37,515 nucleotides of DNA, taken from contig JACPXC010000005.1 in assembly GCA_016196755.1 (NCBI GenBank), positions 1-37,515 on the forward strand, given 5' to 3'. The stretch's first letter is position 1. Each line of letters starts with the position of its first letter. Below the pieces are notes generated by a model. That model did not search any database and had not been told where the DNA came from. It was given only the letters and a program-made list of their open reading frames with translations. The DNA is from Elusimicrobiota bacterium (GTDB taxonomy: Bacteria; Elusimicrobiota; Elusimicrobia; UBA1565). The translations under genes and the position numbers were made by a program. Positions 20,231 through 28,470 of this stretch are shown here, one piece after another.

Positions 20231-21017
20231 CCGCTGGAAGGGTGACGCGGAAGGTCGAGCCCGTCCCGACGACGCTCTCGGCGCTGACGCTCCCGCCGTG
20301 GGCTTCGACGATGTGCTTGACGATGGAGAGGCCGAGGCCGGTCCCGCCGAGCTCGCGGGAGCGCGCCTTGTCGACCCGGTAGAAGCGCTCGAAGACGCGC
20401 GGCAGGGCTTCGGGCGGGATGCCGGGGCCGTCGTCGGCCACCCAGACCGACACGCGGTCGCCCTCGCTCTCGGCGCCCAGGCGCACCAGGCCGCGCTCGC
20501 CCGTGTACTTGATCGCGTTGTCGAGCAGGTTCGTCAGCACCCGCTTGAGGAGCTCGCGGTCGGCGCGCACCTGGGGGACGCCGTGGAACGGCTCGACGCG
20601 CAGGACGATGGACTTGCGGGCGGCCAGCGGCATGAGGCTGGCGGCCACCTCGGCGGCCAGGGTGCCCAGCGTCAGCGGCTCGAACACCGGCGGACGCCGG
20701 CCGGACTCAAGGGCCGCCAGGGAGAGCAGGTCGTCGACCAGATGGGCCATGCGGTCGGCCGCGGCCTCGATCTCGCGCACGAAGCCGGCGCGGTTGGCGG
20801 CGTCGTCGAGCCCGCCCATCGACAGGGTCTCGGCGTAGGCCTTGATCGAGGCCAGCGGGGTGCGCAGTTCGTGGGAGACGTTGGCCACGAACTCGCGGCG
20901 CGCCTCCTCGAGGCGCTTGAGCTCGACGACGAGCTTGGCCGCGGTGCGCTGACGCCACCAGAGCGCGGCGGCTGCGGCCAGCACCGCCAGGACCAAGGCC
21001 GCCTCGAGGGTCCTCAC
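20223..21017 (-). CDS. phoR: Sensor histidine kinase, PhoR-like, without periplasmic sensor
   Basis: A 264-aa kinase. One N-terminal membrane helix (about 5-21, ALVLAVLAAAAALWW) is followed by a short linker, a HisKA domain with the phospho-acceptor H in FVANVSHELRTPLASIK, and a HATPase domain with N box LLDNAIKYT, DDGPGIPP, RFYRVDKARSRELGGTGLGL. There is no periplasmic or PAS domain, so signal input must come through the membrane helix or partner proteins, as in PhoR control by PhoU-type proteins. Start GTG at 21017 overlaps the response-regulator stop by four bases. Assignment to the phosphate response rests on the neighbouring Pho-box-like site and pit genes. Confidence 0.85.
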   Translation of the reverse strand: MRTLEAALVLAVLAAAAALWWRQRTAAKLVVELKRLEEARREFVANVSHELRTPLASIKAYAETLSMGGLDDAANRAGFVREIEAAADRMAHLVDDLLSLAALESGRRPPVFEPLTLGTLAAEVAASLMPLAARKSIVLRVEPFHGVPQVRADRELLKRVLTNLLDNAIKYTGERGLVRLGAESEGDRVSVWVADDGPGIPPEALPRVFERFYRVDKARSRELGGTGLGLSIVKHIVEAHGGSVSAESVVGTGSTFRVTLPAAV

Positions 21018-21697
21018 GGGTCGGCGCGGAAGCGGTAGCCCACGTTCTTGACCGTCACGAGGCGCGCGGCCTCGCCGCCCAGCTTCTCGCGCAGGCGCGC
21101 CACGAGCTGGTCGACCGAGCGCGCGTCGAGCTCGTAGGAGCGCTCCGGGCCGTAGAGGCGCTCCATGACGGCGTCGCGCGAAAGGGCCTTGCCGTCCGCG
21201 TCGACGAGGACCTTGAGGAGCTTGAGTTCGGCGGGGGTGAGCTCGATGAGCTTGGCGCCGAGGCGGGTCTCGTAGCGCTCGAAGTCGACGGCCAGCGTCC
21301 CGAAGCGGCGCGGGCCGGCGGACTTGGGGGCCGAGGTGCGCTTTAGGACGGCCTTGACCCGGGCCAGGAGCTCGCGTACGCTGAAGGGCTTGGTGATATA
21401 GTCGTCGGCGCCGAGCTCGAGGCCCAGCACGCGGTCGAGCTCCTCCTTGCGCGCGGTCAGGAAGATGACCGGAACCTCGCCCTCGCGGCGCAGGGCCTTG
21501 CAGACCTCGAAGCCGCTGAGTCCCGGCAGCATGACGTCGAGCAGGACGAGGTCCGGCTTCTCCTTCTTGGCGGCGGCCAGGGCCGCGGCGCCGTCGGAGG
21601 CCTCGGCGACCTTGTAGCCCTCGCGCTCGAGGTTGTAGCGCAGGATCTTGAGCAGGGCGCGCTCGTCTTCGACGATGAGGAGCTTCTCTCCGGCCAT
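21014..21697 (-). CDS. phoB: OmpR/PhoB-family response regulator
   Basis: A 227-aa regulator with a receiver domain (acidic pair ED at 10-11, phospho-acceptor D54 in LLDVMLPG, conserved T in FLTARK and K in TKPFSV) and a C-terminal winged-helix DNA-binding domain (LTPAELKLLKVLVDADGKALSRDAVMERLYG ... VARLREKLG ... VKNVGYRFR). It starts at ATG 21697, with TAGAAT six bases before it, and lies 12 bases after the ABC permease stop, so it probably has its own leaderless promoter. It is coupled to the kinase gene. PhoB is the likely identity because of the Pho-box-like repeats beside the DUF47-pit unit. Confidence 0.9.
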   Translation of the reverse strand: MAGEKLLIVEDERALLKILRYNLEREGYKVAEASDGAAALAAAKKEKPDLVLLDVMLPGLSGFEVCKALRREGEVPVIFLTARKEELDRVLGLELGADDYITKPFSVRELLARVKAVLKRTSAPKSAGPRRFGTLAVDFERYETRLGAKLIELTPAELKLLKVLVDADGKALSRDAVMERLYGPERSYELDARSVDQLVARLREKLGGEAARLVTVKNVGYRFRADP

Positions 21698-21709
21698 TCG
21701 AGGATTCTA
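21698..21709 (-). promoter_or_regulatory. Predicted leaderless -10 of the phoB-like gene
   Basis: TAGAAT (21709-21704) ends six bases before the ATG at 21697, squeezed between that start and the ABC permease stop (21712-21710). No -35 was recognised. Confidence 0.45.
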
Positions 21710-24301
21710 CTATTCCTCGCGCCGGAGGGTCTCGAGCGGGGCGGCCCGGTAGGCCGGCGCCGAGGCGCCCAGGCCCACCGCGGGGGGCAGGAGGAGGGCG
21801 CTGGCCAACAGCGCGGCCAGCCCCGGCGCGTCCGGCGCGAAAGCCACGTCGAGCCGCGCGGCGAGCAGGGCCCCCAGGCCGTAGGCCGCCCCGGCGCCCA
21901 GCACGAAGGTGGAGAGGCCGGCGGCCGCGAAGGCCGTGGAGTCCGCCCCGACGAGCAGCCGCGTCCCCGCGCCCAGCGCGCGCAGCAGCGCCGCGTCGGC
22001 GCGCCGCTCGCGCGAGCCCAGGGCCAGGGCGCCGGCCAGGACGAGCAGCCCGACGGCCACGCAGAACCAGGCCAGGCCCTTGAGCGCGGCGAGCAGGACG
22101 GCAAGGACCTCGGAGACCTGGTCGAGCGCCTCTCCGGCGTCGATGACCGACACGTTGGGGGCCGCCTCGGCCAGCGCGCGGCGGAAGGCGTCCGACCGAG
22201 CGCTATCGCGAGGAAGTGCCGCCTCCGAGGCCGTGGAGGCGGCCGAGCGGACCGGGTCGCGCACCGTCAGGGAGCCTATGTGGTGCTGAGGGGCCTTCTC
22301 GAGCACCGCCGTCGGCAGGACGACGAAGAAGTTGGGGCGCATGGCCAGCCAGTCGACGGCGCGCAGCGAGGCCACCACGGCCGAGACCGGTCGGCCCTGC
22401 ACGTCGAAGACCAGGCGGTCGCCGAGCTTGAGCCCGGTGCGCTTGGCGAAGCCTTCCTCGAGGCTGGCCAACCCGGCCTGCTCGCCCGGGCCCCAGAAGG
22501 CTCCCGCTCTCAGCGTCTCGGAGGGATTGAGGGCGTCGGCATAGGTCAGATTGAACTCACGCAGCAGCATGCGCTGGCGGGCGCGGCCCTCCTGGCCGAG
22601 GCCGTCGACGGGGCGCCGTGCCGGCGCCACGCCGTTGACGGCGGCCAGCCGGGCCCGGATGAGCGGGGCGAAGGCGGGCTCGCCGCGGCCCCAGCGCCGC
22701 GCCAGGCCGCGCACCGCGTCGAGCTGGGCGCGCTGGACGTCGACTAGGAACAGCTCGGGCCGCTCCGCCGCGCGGCCGGCGGCCAGCTCCTTGGCGAGGC
22801 TGTGGCGCACGAGGTCGAGGGCGCCGAGCAGGCCGAAGCCGGCGGCCAGCGTGAAGAGGAAAGGCAGGCTGCGCGCGGGCCGGCGGGCCAGCGAGATGAG
22901 GCCCAGCCGGACGGCCAGCGGCAGGCCCGGCCGGCGCGCGGCGGCGGCGACGGCGCGCAGCGAAGCGAGGCAGCCCAGGGTCAGCGCCGCGGAGGTCCCG
23001 GTGACGGCGGCGGTGAACCAGCGCGCGGTGTCGGCGCTGGAGGTCTTCCAGAGGACGTAGGCGTAGACGGCCGCGGCCGCGGCGGCCAAGAGCGCCGCGG
23101 TGCCGCGCGGGGTAGGCGGCAGGCGCTCGGCTCGCTCGCGCAGGACCTCGAGCGGAGGGACGCCGGCCAAGGCCCTGACCTTGGCCTCGGAGACCGCCCA
23201 GGCGCAGGCGGCGGCCAGGAGCACGGCCTCGGCGGCCGCGCGCGGGTCGAGCCCCGCCGAGGCGGGCAGCTCGAGGCCGAAGCCGCGGCGCAGGAAGGCC
23301 AGCGCCGCCGCCGCCAGGGCCCAACCTCCGAGGGCTCCGAGGACGCCCGCCTGCAGGCCTACGAACAGGCAGAGCGTCCGGTAGAGGCTCCGGGTCTGCG
23401 GACCGGTGAGGCCTAGGCAGCGCAGCACGGCGGCGGTCTCGAGCTCCTCATCGAGGAACGCGGCCAGGCCCGAGGCCATGGCGCCGGCGCCGAGCAGGAA
23501 GGTGACCAGCGACACCATCGTGAAGTAATTGGTGAGGCGCCCCAGCGCCTGGCGGGTGGTGGGCTCCGCGTCGCTGAAGGCGGTGACCGACAGGTAGGGG
23601 TCGGCCAGCCTCGCCTCGAGCCCGGCCGCCGCGGCGCGGGCGGCGCTCTCGGGCTCGCGGGAGGGCGGGAGAGCGATCAGTCGCTCATGCTTGATGCGCG
23701 CTCCGAAGCGGGCCAAGCCGCTGCGCTCGACTAAGGCGCGCGCCATGTAGACGCGCGGGGCCAGTTGGAAGCGGTTGAGGGTCCGGCCGGACTCGCGCGT
23801 TACGACCCCCGCCACGGTCAGCGTCAGGGCGCCGAGGCGGACCCGCGAGCCGGGCTTGGCGCCGTGCTGGCGGGCGGCCGCGGCGTCGAGCAGGCAGGCG
23901 TCGCCGGTGAACAGACGGGCGATGGCCCCGGGAGGCTCCGTGTCGACGGTGCCGCGCAGGGGATAGCCGGGCTCAACGGCGCGCACCGAGGCCAGGCGCG
24001 GCACCCCGGCGGGACCCTCGGCGGAGAGCATGGTCGAGAATGCCGTCACCGACGTCGCGCGCGCCCCGCCGGCCGTGAGGCCGGCCAAGGCCGCGTCGAC
24101 GGCCGGCCCGAACGGGCGGGCCGAGGAGAGCTCGAGGTCCGCGCCGAGGATGTCGCGGGCCCGCGAGGCCACGGCCCCGCCGAGGGCGGCCAGCAGGATG
24201 TCCCCGGCGGCGAGGAACGCCGAACCCGCGGCCAGACAGGCGGAGAGGAACAGGAGGCGCGCCCAGCGCCGCCGGATGAGGCGCGCCGCCAGCCGGGTCA
24301 A
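21710..24301 (-). CDS. ABC transporter permease, YbbP-like (FtsX superfamily)
   Basis: An 863-aa multi-span permease with an N-terminal membrane helix ([19 protein letters not shown]), a large extracytoplasmic domain, FtsX-type helices around residues 260-420, further helices in the middle (near 395-500), a second extracytoplasmic domain and a final FtsX-type set ([37 protein letters not shown]). This duplicated layout is that of E. coli YbbP, a permease encoded with the TesA esterase and YbbA ATPase. Substrate export is not established; related systems act on lipids or lipoproteins. Start is TTG at 24301, overlapping the ATPase stop by four bases. Confidence 0.88.
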   Translation of the reverse strand: MTRLAARLIRRRWARLLFLSACLAAGSAFLAAGDILLAALGGAVASRARDILGADLELSSARPFGPAVDAALAGLTAGGARATSVTAFSTMLSAEGPAGVPRLASVRAVEPGYPLRGTVDTEPPGAIARLFTGDACLLDAAAARQHGAKPGSRVRLGALTLTVAGVVTRESGRTLNRFQLAPRVYMARALVERSGLARFGARIKHERLIALPPSREPESAARAAAAGLEARLADPYLSVTAFSDAEPTTRQALGRLTNYFTMVSLVTFLLGAGAMASGLAAFLDEELETAAVLRCLGLTGPQTRSLYRTLCLFVGLQAGVLGALGGWALAAAALAFLRRGFGLELPASAGLDPRAAAEAVLLAAACAWAVSEAKVRALAGVPPLEVLRERAERLPPTPRGTAALLAAAAAAVYAYVLWKTSSADTARWFTAAVTGTSAALTLGCLASLRAVAAAARRPGLPLAVRLGLISLARRPARSLPFLFTLAAGFGLLGALDLVRHSLAKELAAGRAAERPELFLVDVQRAQLDAVRGLARRWGRGEPAFAPLIRARLAAVNGVAPARRPVDGLGQEGRARQRMLLREFNLTYADALNPSETLRAGAFWGPGEQAGLASLEEGFAKRTGLKLGDRLVFDVQGRPVSAVVASLRAVDWLAMRPNFFVVLPTAVLEKAPQHHIGSLTVRDPVRSAASTASEAALPRDSARSDAFRRALAEAAPNVSVIDAGEALDQVSEVLAVLLAALKGLAWFCVAVGLLVLAGALALGSRERRADAALLRALGAGTRLLVGADSTAFAAAGLSTFVLGAGAAYGLGALLAARLDVAFAPDAPGLAALLASALLLPPAVGLGASAPAYRAAPLETLRREE

Positions 24302-24972
24302 GCGACGCGCCCGCCGGAGAGCGTCACGCGGCGGGACAGGCGGCCGGCGGCCTCGGAGTTGTGCGTGACCAGGACCAGGGCCGAGCCCTTCTCGGCGTTG
24401 AGGCGCAAGAGCGAGTCGAGCACGGCCGACGCGGTGTCGGCGTCGAGCGCCCCGGTGGGCTCGTCGGCCAGGATCAGCGGCGGGGCATGGACGTAGGCGC
24501 GCGCGATGGCCACGCGCTGCTGTTCGCCGCCGGAGAGCTGGGAGGGACGGTGGTCGAGGCGCGCGGCCAGCCCCAGGGCGGAGAGGACCGCCGCGGCCCG
24601 CTCGCGCGCTTCGCCGGGCGCCACGCCGGCAAGTTCCAGCGGCAGGAGGACGTTCTCGAGCGCGCTGAGCACGGAGACCAGGCGGTGGCTCTGGAAGACG
24701 AAGCCCACCGACTCGCGGCGCCAGGACGCTAGGCCGTCCTCGGAGAGCGGAGAGAGGTCTCGGCCGCGCCAGCGCAGTCGACCGGCGCTGGGCCGCTCGA
24801 GGCCGGCCATGAGCCCCAATAGGGTGGATTTCCCCGAGCCGCTGGGGCCTACGACGGCCAGCGATTGGCCGGCGCCCACGCTCAGCGAGACGCCGTGCAG
24901 GACGCGCAGGGCGCCGCCGGGGGCCGGATAGCTCTTCTCCACGGACTCCAAGGCCAGCAGGGCGTCGCTCAC
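24298..24972 (-). CDS. ABC transporter ATPase, YbbA/LolD-like
   Basis: A 224-aa nucleotide-binding subunit with Walker [11 protein letters not shown]-loop FVFQSHRLV, signature LSGGEQQR, Walker [13 protein letters not shown] and switch H in LVTHNSEA. It belongs to the LolD/MacB/YbbA branch that pairs with FtsX-type permeases. Start GTG at 24972 overlaps the esterase stop by four bases (GTGA), and its stop overlaps the permease start; an upstream extension of the frame is rejected because it runs through the esterase gene. Confidence 0.93.
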   Translation of the reverse strand: MSDALLALESVEKSYPAPGGALRVLHGVSLSVGAGQSLAVVGPSGSGKSTLLGLMAGLERPSAGRLRWRGRDLSPLSEDGLASWRRESVGFVFQSHRLVSVLSALENVLLPLELAGVAPGEARERAAAVLSALGLAARLDHRPSQLSGGEQQRVAIARAYVHAPPLILADEPTGALDADTASAVLDSLLRLNAEKGSALVLVTHNSEAAGRLSRRVTLSGGRVA

Positions 24973-25622
24973 GGTAGACCTTCCTTTTCTAGAGCGGCCG
25001 CCACCGTGTCGGCGATCCGGCGGTGGCCGGCGGCGTTGGGATGGATGCCGTCGGACTGGTTGAATTCCTTGACGCCGGCGACCCCTTCGAGGACGAAGGG
25101 GATGAGGGCGGCGCCGGCCCGGCGCGCGGCGCGCGGGTAGAGCGCCGCGAAGCGCCGGCAGTACTCCTCCCCGTAGTTCGGGGGCAGCATCATCCCGGCC
25201 AGCACCGGCCGGACCCCGGCCGCCTTCACGCGCGCGAGGATGGCGTCGATGTTGCGCTCGACGGCGGCCAGGTCCTGGCCGCGCATGCCGTCGTTGGCCC
25301 CGATGGCCACGATCGCCACGGCTACCTCGGGGGTGAGGCTCCAATCGAGGTTCTCGAGCACGCCGGCGGTGGTCGTCCCGCTGACCCCGGCGTTGCGGGC
25401 CCGCACCGCCCGGCCGGCCGCCTTCCAACGCTCCTCGAGCAGGGCCGGGTAGGCTTCCTCGGCGTCGACGCCGTAGCCCGCGGTCAGAGAGTCGCCCAGG
25501 AAGAGCACCACGTCACGCGCCGTGGAAGAGGCGGGCGATGGAGCGACCGAGGGCGGCTCAGGGCGGCCGCAGGCCGCCGCGCCGCAGAGCGCGGCCAAGG
25601 CGGCGGTCCTCAGGGCGCTCAT
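24969..25622 (-). CDS. tesA: GDSL esterase/lysophospholipase, TesA-like
   Basis: A 217-aa SGNH hydrolase. An N-terminal export signal runs to about residue 20 and includes cysteines (LAALCGAAACGRP), so it may be a lipoprotein, though the lipobox is weak. The SGNH blocks are present: nucleophile S45 in FLGDSLTAGYG, G in NAGVSGTTT, N in GANDGMRG and the D/H pair in DGIHPNAAGH. E. coli TesA is a periplasmic thioesterase/lysophospholipase encoded beside YbbA-YbbP, as here. Its start overlaps the membrane-orphan stop by four bases and its stop overlaps the ATPase start, giving a four-gene coupled unit. Confidence 0.92.
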   Translation of the reverse strand: MSALRTAALAALCGAAACGRPEPPSVAPSPASSTARDVVLFLGDSLTAGYGVDAEEAYPALLEERWKAAGRAVRARNAGVSGTTTAGVLENLDWSLTPEVAVAIVAIGANDGMRGQDLAAVERNIDAILARVKAAGVRPVLAGMMLPPNYGEEYCRRFAALYPRAARRAGAALIPFVLEGVAGVKEFNQSDGIHPNAAGHRRIADTVAAALEKEGLP

Positions 25623-26176
25623 TTCTTCTTCTTTTTCTTGTCGTAGACGTCCTCCGGATTGGGGAGGAACGCCGACGACGTGGCCGTCTGGGTCTCGGCC
25701 TTGGACTCGATCTTGGTCAGCCGCGGGATCTCGCGCCGGGGCTTGGGGGCCGGGCGCGGCGGCGGCTCGGGCTCCGCCGGACGCTCGGGCGCCGCTGCCA
25801 CGGGTTCGGGTTCGGGCTCGGGCTCGGCGCCCGGCGGGTCTGGCCGCGCCATCGGCAGCGAGGAGGTGGGGACCATATCGAGGCCCGAGACGTCGCCGTC
25901 CTGGGAAGCGCCGTCGCCGCGCCGCGAGGCGGCCGAGCTCATGTCGCCGAACTCCGCGCTGCGCGAATCGAGCGCCTGGAGGTCCGCCTCCTTGGGCTTG
26001 AGCGCCTTGACGAAGAACCAGGCGCCGGCGAGCATCGCGAAGATGGCGGTGAGGCGCGAGGCGGTGCGGAAGTCGATGCGGACGGCGCTGAGCTTCTCCA
26101 GCAGTCGGTCGGAGAAACGCTTCGCCGGGGGATCGGCGAGGAGGTTTTCCGCGGGCTTGTCCGGGAGGGTCTCCAT
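25619..26176 (-). CDS. Membrane-anchored Pro-rich protein of unknown function
   Basis: A 185-aa protein with a cytoplasmic N-terminal stretch of about 40 residues (METLPDKPAEN...), one membrane helix at about 42-58 (TAIFAMLAGAWFFVKAL), then a low-complexity region with an EPEPEPEP run and Pro/Arg-rich sequence, ending in a run of six lysines. The layout, a short anchor with a Pro/Glu spacer, recalls TonB-like proteins, but no TonB C-terminal domain follows. It heads the coupled unit with the esterase and ABC genes, so it may be an accessory to that transporter; this is inference. Confidence 0.65.
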   Translation of the reverse strand: METLPDKPAENLLADPPAKRFSDRLLEKLSAVRIDFRTASRLTAIFAMLAGAWFFVKALKPKEADLQALDSRSAEFGDMSSAASRRGDGASQDGDVSGLDMVPTSSLPMARPDPPGAEPEPEPEPVAAAPERPAEPEPPPRPAPKPRREIPRLTKIESKAETQTATSSAFLPNPEDVYDKKKKKK

Positions 26177-26211
26177 GCCTTAATGATGGCTCTGGAAGTT
26201 GCGGGAGTCAA
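26177..26211 (-). promoter_or_regulatory. Predicted leaderless promoter of the tesA-ABC unit
   Basis: TTGACT (26211-26206), 17 bases, CATCAT (26188-26183), six bases, then the ATG at 26176. There is no Shine-Dalgarno. Confidence 0.55.
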
Positions 26212-26226
26212 GTAACCGGAAAATGG

Positions 26227-26238
26227 GATAATGCCCCC
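26227..26238 (+). promoter_or_regulatory. Predicted leaderless -10 of the marC-like gene
   Basis: GATAAT (26227-26232) ends six bases before the ATG at 26239. A clear -35 is missing and the six bases are GCCCCC, not a ribosome site. Confidence 0.45.
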
Positions 26239-26868
26239 ATGTCGCTCGTCCAATACACGCTCCTGACCGCCGTCCCGCTCATGGCCATCATAAACCCCCT
26301 GGCCGCGGTCCCGGTATTCCTGGCCATCACCCCCAACGACTCCGTCGAGGCCCGCCTGAGCATGGCCCTGCGCGGCTGCCTGGTCTGCGGCGGCATCCTG
26401 GTCGTCTTCGCCGCGCTGGGCACCCACATCTTCAAGGTCTTCGGCATCTCCCTGTCCTCTTTCAGGATCGCCGGAGGCCTGATCCTCCTGCTCATGGCCC
26501 TCGACAGCCTGCAGGCCGAGCGCGGCAGGATCAACGAGACCGAGGAGGAGCTGCGCGAGGGGGCGGCCAAGGACGACGTCTCGGTGACCCCGCTCGGCGT
26601 GCCGCTGTTGGCCGGCCCCGGCGCGATCTCTTCGGTGATCGTCTTCGAGTCCCAGGCCCAGGGGCTGGCCCAGACGGCGGCGCTCTACCTCGTGCTGGCC
26701 GCGATCACGGCGGTCTGCTACCTGACCTTCTGGGTCTTCCTCAAAGGGGTCCGCCGCGTGAACCCCATCGCGATGAACATCGTGACGCGCCTGATGGGGC
26801 TTCTGCTGGCCGCCACGGGAGTCGAGTTCATCCTCTCCGGCCTCAAGGCCGCCGGCGTCGTCAACTAG
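26239..26868 (+). CDS. MarC-family (UPF0056) integral membrane protein
   Basis: A 209-aa protein with about six membrane helices and the family segments MAIINPLAAVPVFLAIT, FRIAGGLILLLMALDSLQ and TPLGVPLLAGPGAISSVIVF, plus the C-terminal NIVTRLMGLLLAATGVEFIL. MarC was once linked to multiple antibiotic resistance but no transport function is established. It stands alone on the plus strand; its last eight bases overlap the end of the convergent DUF1499 gene. Confidence 0.93.
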   Translation: MSLVQYTLLTAVPLMAIINPLAAVPVFLAITPNDSVEARLSMALRGCLVCGGILVVFAALGTHIFKVFGISLSSFRIAGGLILLLMALDSLQAERGRINETEEELREGAAKDDVSVTPLGVPLLAGPGAISSVIVFESQAQGLAQTAALYLVLAAITAVCYLTFWVFLKGVRRVNPIAMNIVTRLMGLLLAATGVEFILSGLKAAGVVN

Positions 26869-27307
26869 AGCTCAGACGCTGGAAGAAGGCGCGGATGCGG
26901 CGCGCGTTGGCGCCGAAGTCGCCGCGACCCACCCGGGACTTCGAGCGCATGTGGACCCCGCAGCCCACCGCGGCGACCCGCACCTCGACGACGACGTCGT
27001 CCTTGAAGCGCAAGAGGCCCGTCACCGCCACCGCCTCGACGCGCCCTCCCGCCGCGTCCTCGGAGACCACCTGCCAGCGCGGCATGGCGCGCGCGGCCGC
27101 GGCGGCGCGAGCGAAGCAGGCCTCGGGCTTTTCGGCCAGCGGCAGGGGCGAGAGGTCGGGATAGGAGAGGGTCTGGACCTCGGCGTTGGCGGGGGGGTAG
27201 GCCATGTCGCGGCCCTTGTTCTCCGGCAGCTCGGCGAGGCGGACGTAGGCCGGGGGCTCGAGCGGCGTGGTCGTGACGTCGTTTATCATCGGCGGGAAGA
27301 AAAACAT
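26861..27307 (-). CDS. DUF1499 protein
   Basis: A 148-aa protein matching the DUF1499 pattern: LSYPDLSPLPLAEKPEACFARA, WQVVSEDAAGGRVEAVAVTGLLRFKDDVVVEVRV and MRSKSRVGRGDFGANARRIRAFFQRL. The function of the family is unknown. The ATG at 27307 overlaps the stop of the zinc-ribbon gene by one base, so the two are coupled. Its first residues (MFFFPPMIND) are not a signal peptide. Confidence 0.88.
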   Translation of the reverse strand: MFFFPPMINDVTTTPLEPPAYVRLAELPENKGRDMAYPPANAEVQTLSYPDLSPLPLAEKPEACFARAAAAARAMPRWQVVSEDAAGGRVEAVAVTGLLRFKDDVVVEVRVAAVGCGVHMRSKSRVGRGDFGANARRIRAFFQRLSSS

Positions 27308-28134
27308 CAGCCCAGGTCCCAGCCGCCCTTGAGGAGGTCGGTGCTCTGGCCGTCGACCCTGTTTCCCGCCGAGCCTGCCTCCGGCGCGGGCGGCGGAGGG
27401 ACGGCGGGGGGAGGCGGCACGGCCGCCCCGGTTCCTTGCTGCATGGCGAGGCGGTAGACCTGGAGGATCATCAGGGCCCTCTCGCGCCGGGCCTTGTCGC
27501 GCTCGGTCTGGGGCGGATAGGGCAGGATGGCGATGGCCTTCTCCATGAGGCGCACGCCCTCGGCGCGGTCGCCGCCGGTCAGCGCCTCCGCGGCCCGCTT
27601 GACGAGGTCGGAGTAGTCCGCGTCCTTCACGGCGGCCTCCGCGAAGGTCTTGAGGCCCAGGCAGAGCAGGGGGATCATCGGATGCTGGTTCCCTTCCACG
27701 CCCGCGGCCAGGAGGCCCGGCAGGGCCGCGCGATAGGCGCCGGGGAAATCCTGGCCGCCGACCAGCGCGGCGGCTTCGCGCAGGGCGGCCTCGGCCTTAG
27801 GAACTGCGGCCGGCTTGAACGCTTTCAGCGAGATCAGCCAGTAGGGCAGGGACATCTCGAAGAGGGTCTTGAGGTCGGCGATGGACAGCTCGTCGAACAG
27901 GCGGGTCATGAGACGCTGAGCCTGGTCGAGGCGGTCGGCGCCAGAGGCGTCGGTGGCCTGCTTGATGAGCCGCTGGACGTCCTCCATCGACTTGATGGGC
28001 GGCCCGGACGGTATGAGGGAAGGCGGGGGCGGGACGCCGGTGCCGGGACCGCCGGCTGTCGCCCCGCAGTACATACAGGACTTGGCGGAGCCCTGCAGGG
28101 GGCGCGCGCAGTTCGGGCAAGGCGGGGCGGCCAT
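27307..28134 (-). CDS. Zinc-ribbon protein of unknown function
   Basis: A 275-aa protein. The N-terminus is a zinc ribbon with two CxxC pairs (PPCPNCARPLQG and KSCMYCGATAGG). A Pro/Gly spacer follows, then a helical domain (about 55-225) with Leu/Ala-rich segments such as LMTRLFDELSIADLKTLFEM and AALPGLLAAGVEG, and a Pro-rich tail. Not recognised as a named family. The start is put at 28134 (ATG, TAGATT five bases upstream); a GTG 15 bases earlier is possible. It heads a two-gene unit with the DUF1499 gene. Confidence 0.75.
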   Translation of the reverse strand: MAAPPCPNCARPLQGSAKSCMYCGATAGGPGTGVPPPPSLIPSGPPIKSMEDVQRLIKQATDASGADRLDQAQRLMTRLFDELSIADLKTLFEMSLPYWLISLKAFKPAAVPKAEAALREAAALVGGQDFPGAYRAALPGLLAAGVEGNQHPMIPLLCLGLKTFAEAAVKDADYSDLVKRAAEALTGGDRAEGVRLMEKAIAILPYPPQTERDKARRERALMILQVYRLAMQQGTGAAVPPPPAVPPPPAPEAGSAGNRVDGQSTDLLKGGWDLG

Positions 28135-28169
28135 GGTGGAATCTATCACGCCCGAGCGGGCCTAGGCAA
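28135..28169 (-). promoter_or_regulatory. Predicted leaderless promoter of the zinc-ribbon gene
   Basis: TTGCCT (28169-28164), 18 bases, TAGATT (28145-28140), five bases, then the ATG at 28134. Confidence 0.45.
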
Positions 28170-28180
28170 CCCGGTGATCG

Positions 28181-28374
28181 GGCGAGCTGCGTGCACGCTT
28201 CGCGCACGGCACGCATATGGCGACCGTTCTACTGGTTTCAGCTTATGGGCAAAGCAGAAATTCTTGTTTTCCTCCAGCGCGCTGGAGCTTTTGGAAAATT
28301 TACGTTTAAAAATACAGCGCTAATCGTAAAACAGGTCGCCACTTTCCGTGCGCGAAGCGTGCACGCAGCTCGCC
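28181..28374. repeat. Long inverted-repeat element with AT-rich core
   Basis: Perfect 29-base arms at 28181-28209 and 28346-28374 face each other, with a further 7-base pairing (28219-28225 with 28334-28340). The core between is clearly AT-rich against the GC-rich surroundings and contains a 16-base palindrome CTCCAGCG/CGCTGGAG at 28272-28287. No convincing gene is in it. It may be a small non-autonomous mobile element, a cruciform or a structured RNA; no target-site duplication was seen. It lies between the zinc-ribbon promoter and the end of the LysR gene. Confidence 0.7.
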
Positions 28375-28399
28375 GAGTTTCTTGCCGTTCTCCGTTGCC

Positions 28400-28437
28400 G
28401 CTTGAAGGATTTGCGGCCGTTCGCAAATCCTTCAAGC
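28400..28437. repeat. 16-base perfect stem-loop
   Basis: GCTTGAAGGATTTGCG (28400-28415) and its exact complement (28422-28437) are separated by six bases. A smaller stem ACGCGC/GCGCGT sits at 28439-28455. Both follow the LysR gene on its strand and could end its transcript, but there is no T-run, so intrinsic termination is not certain. Confidence 0.65.
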
Positions 28438-28470
28438 CACGCGCCCGAAGCGCGTAAATTCCGCCGTTCA

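Noticed and set aside
28272-28293. Intrinsic terminator at the 16-base palindrome
   Set aside because: The stem has no loop and only four T's after a C, so it is more likely part of the repeat element.
28191-28457. 88-residue open frame inside the inverted-repeat block
   Set aside because: It crosses both arms and the hairpins, lacks any motif and has no ribosome site, so the region is treated as noncoding.
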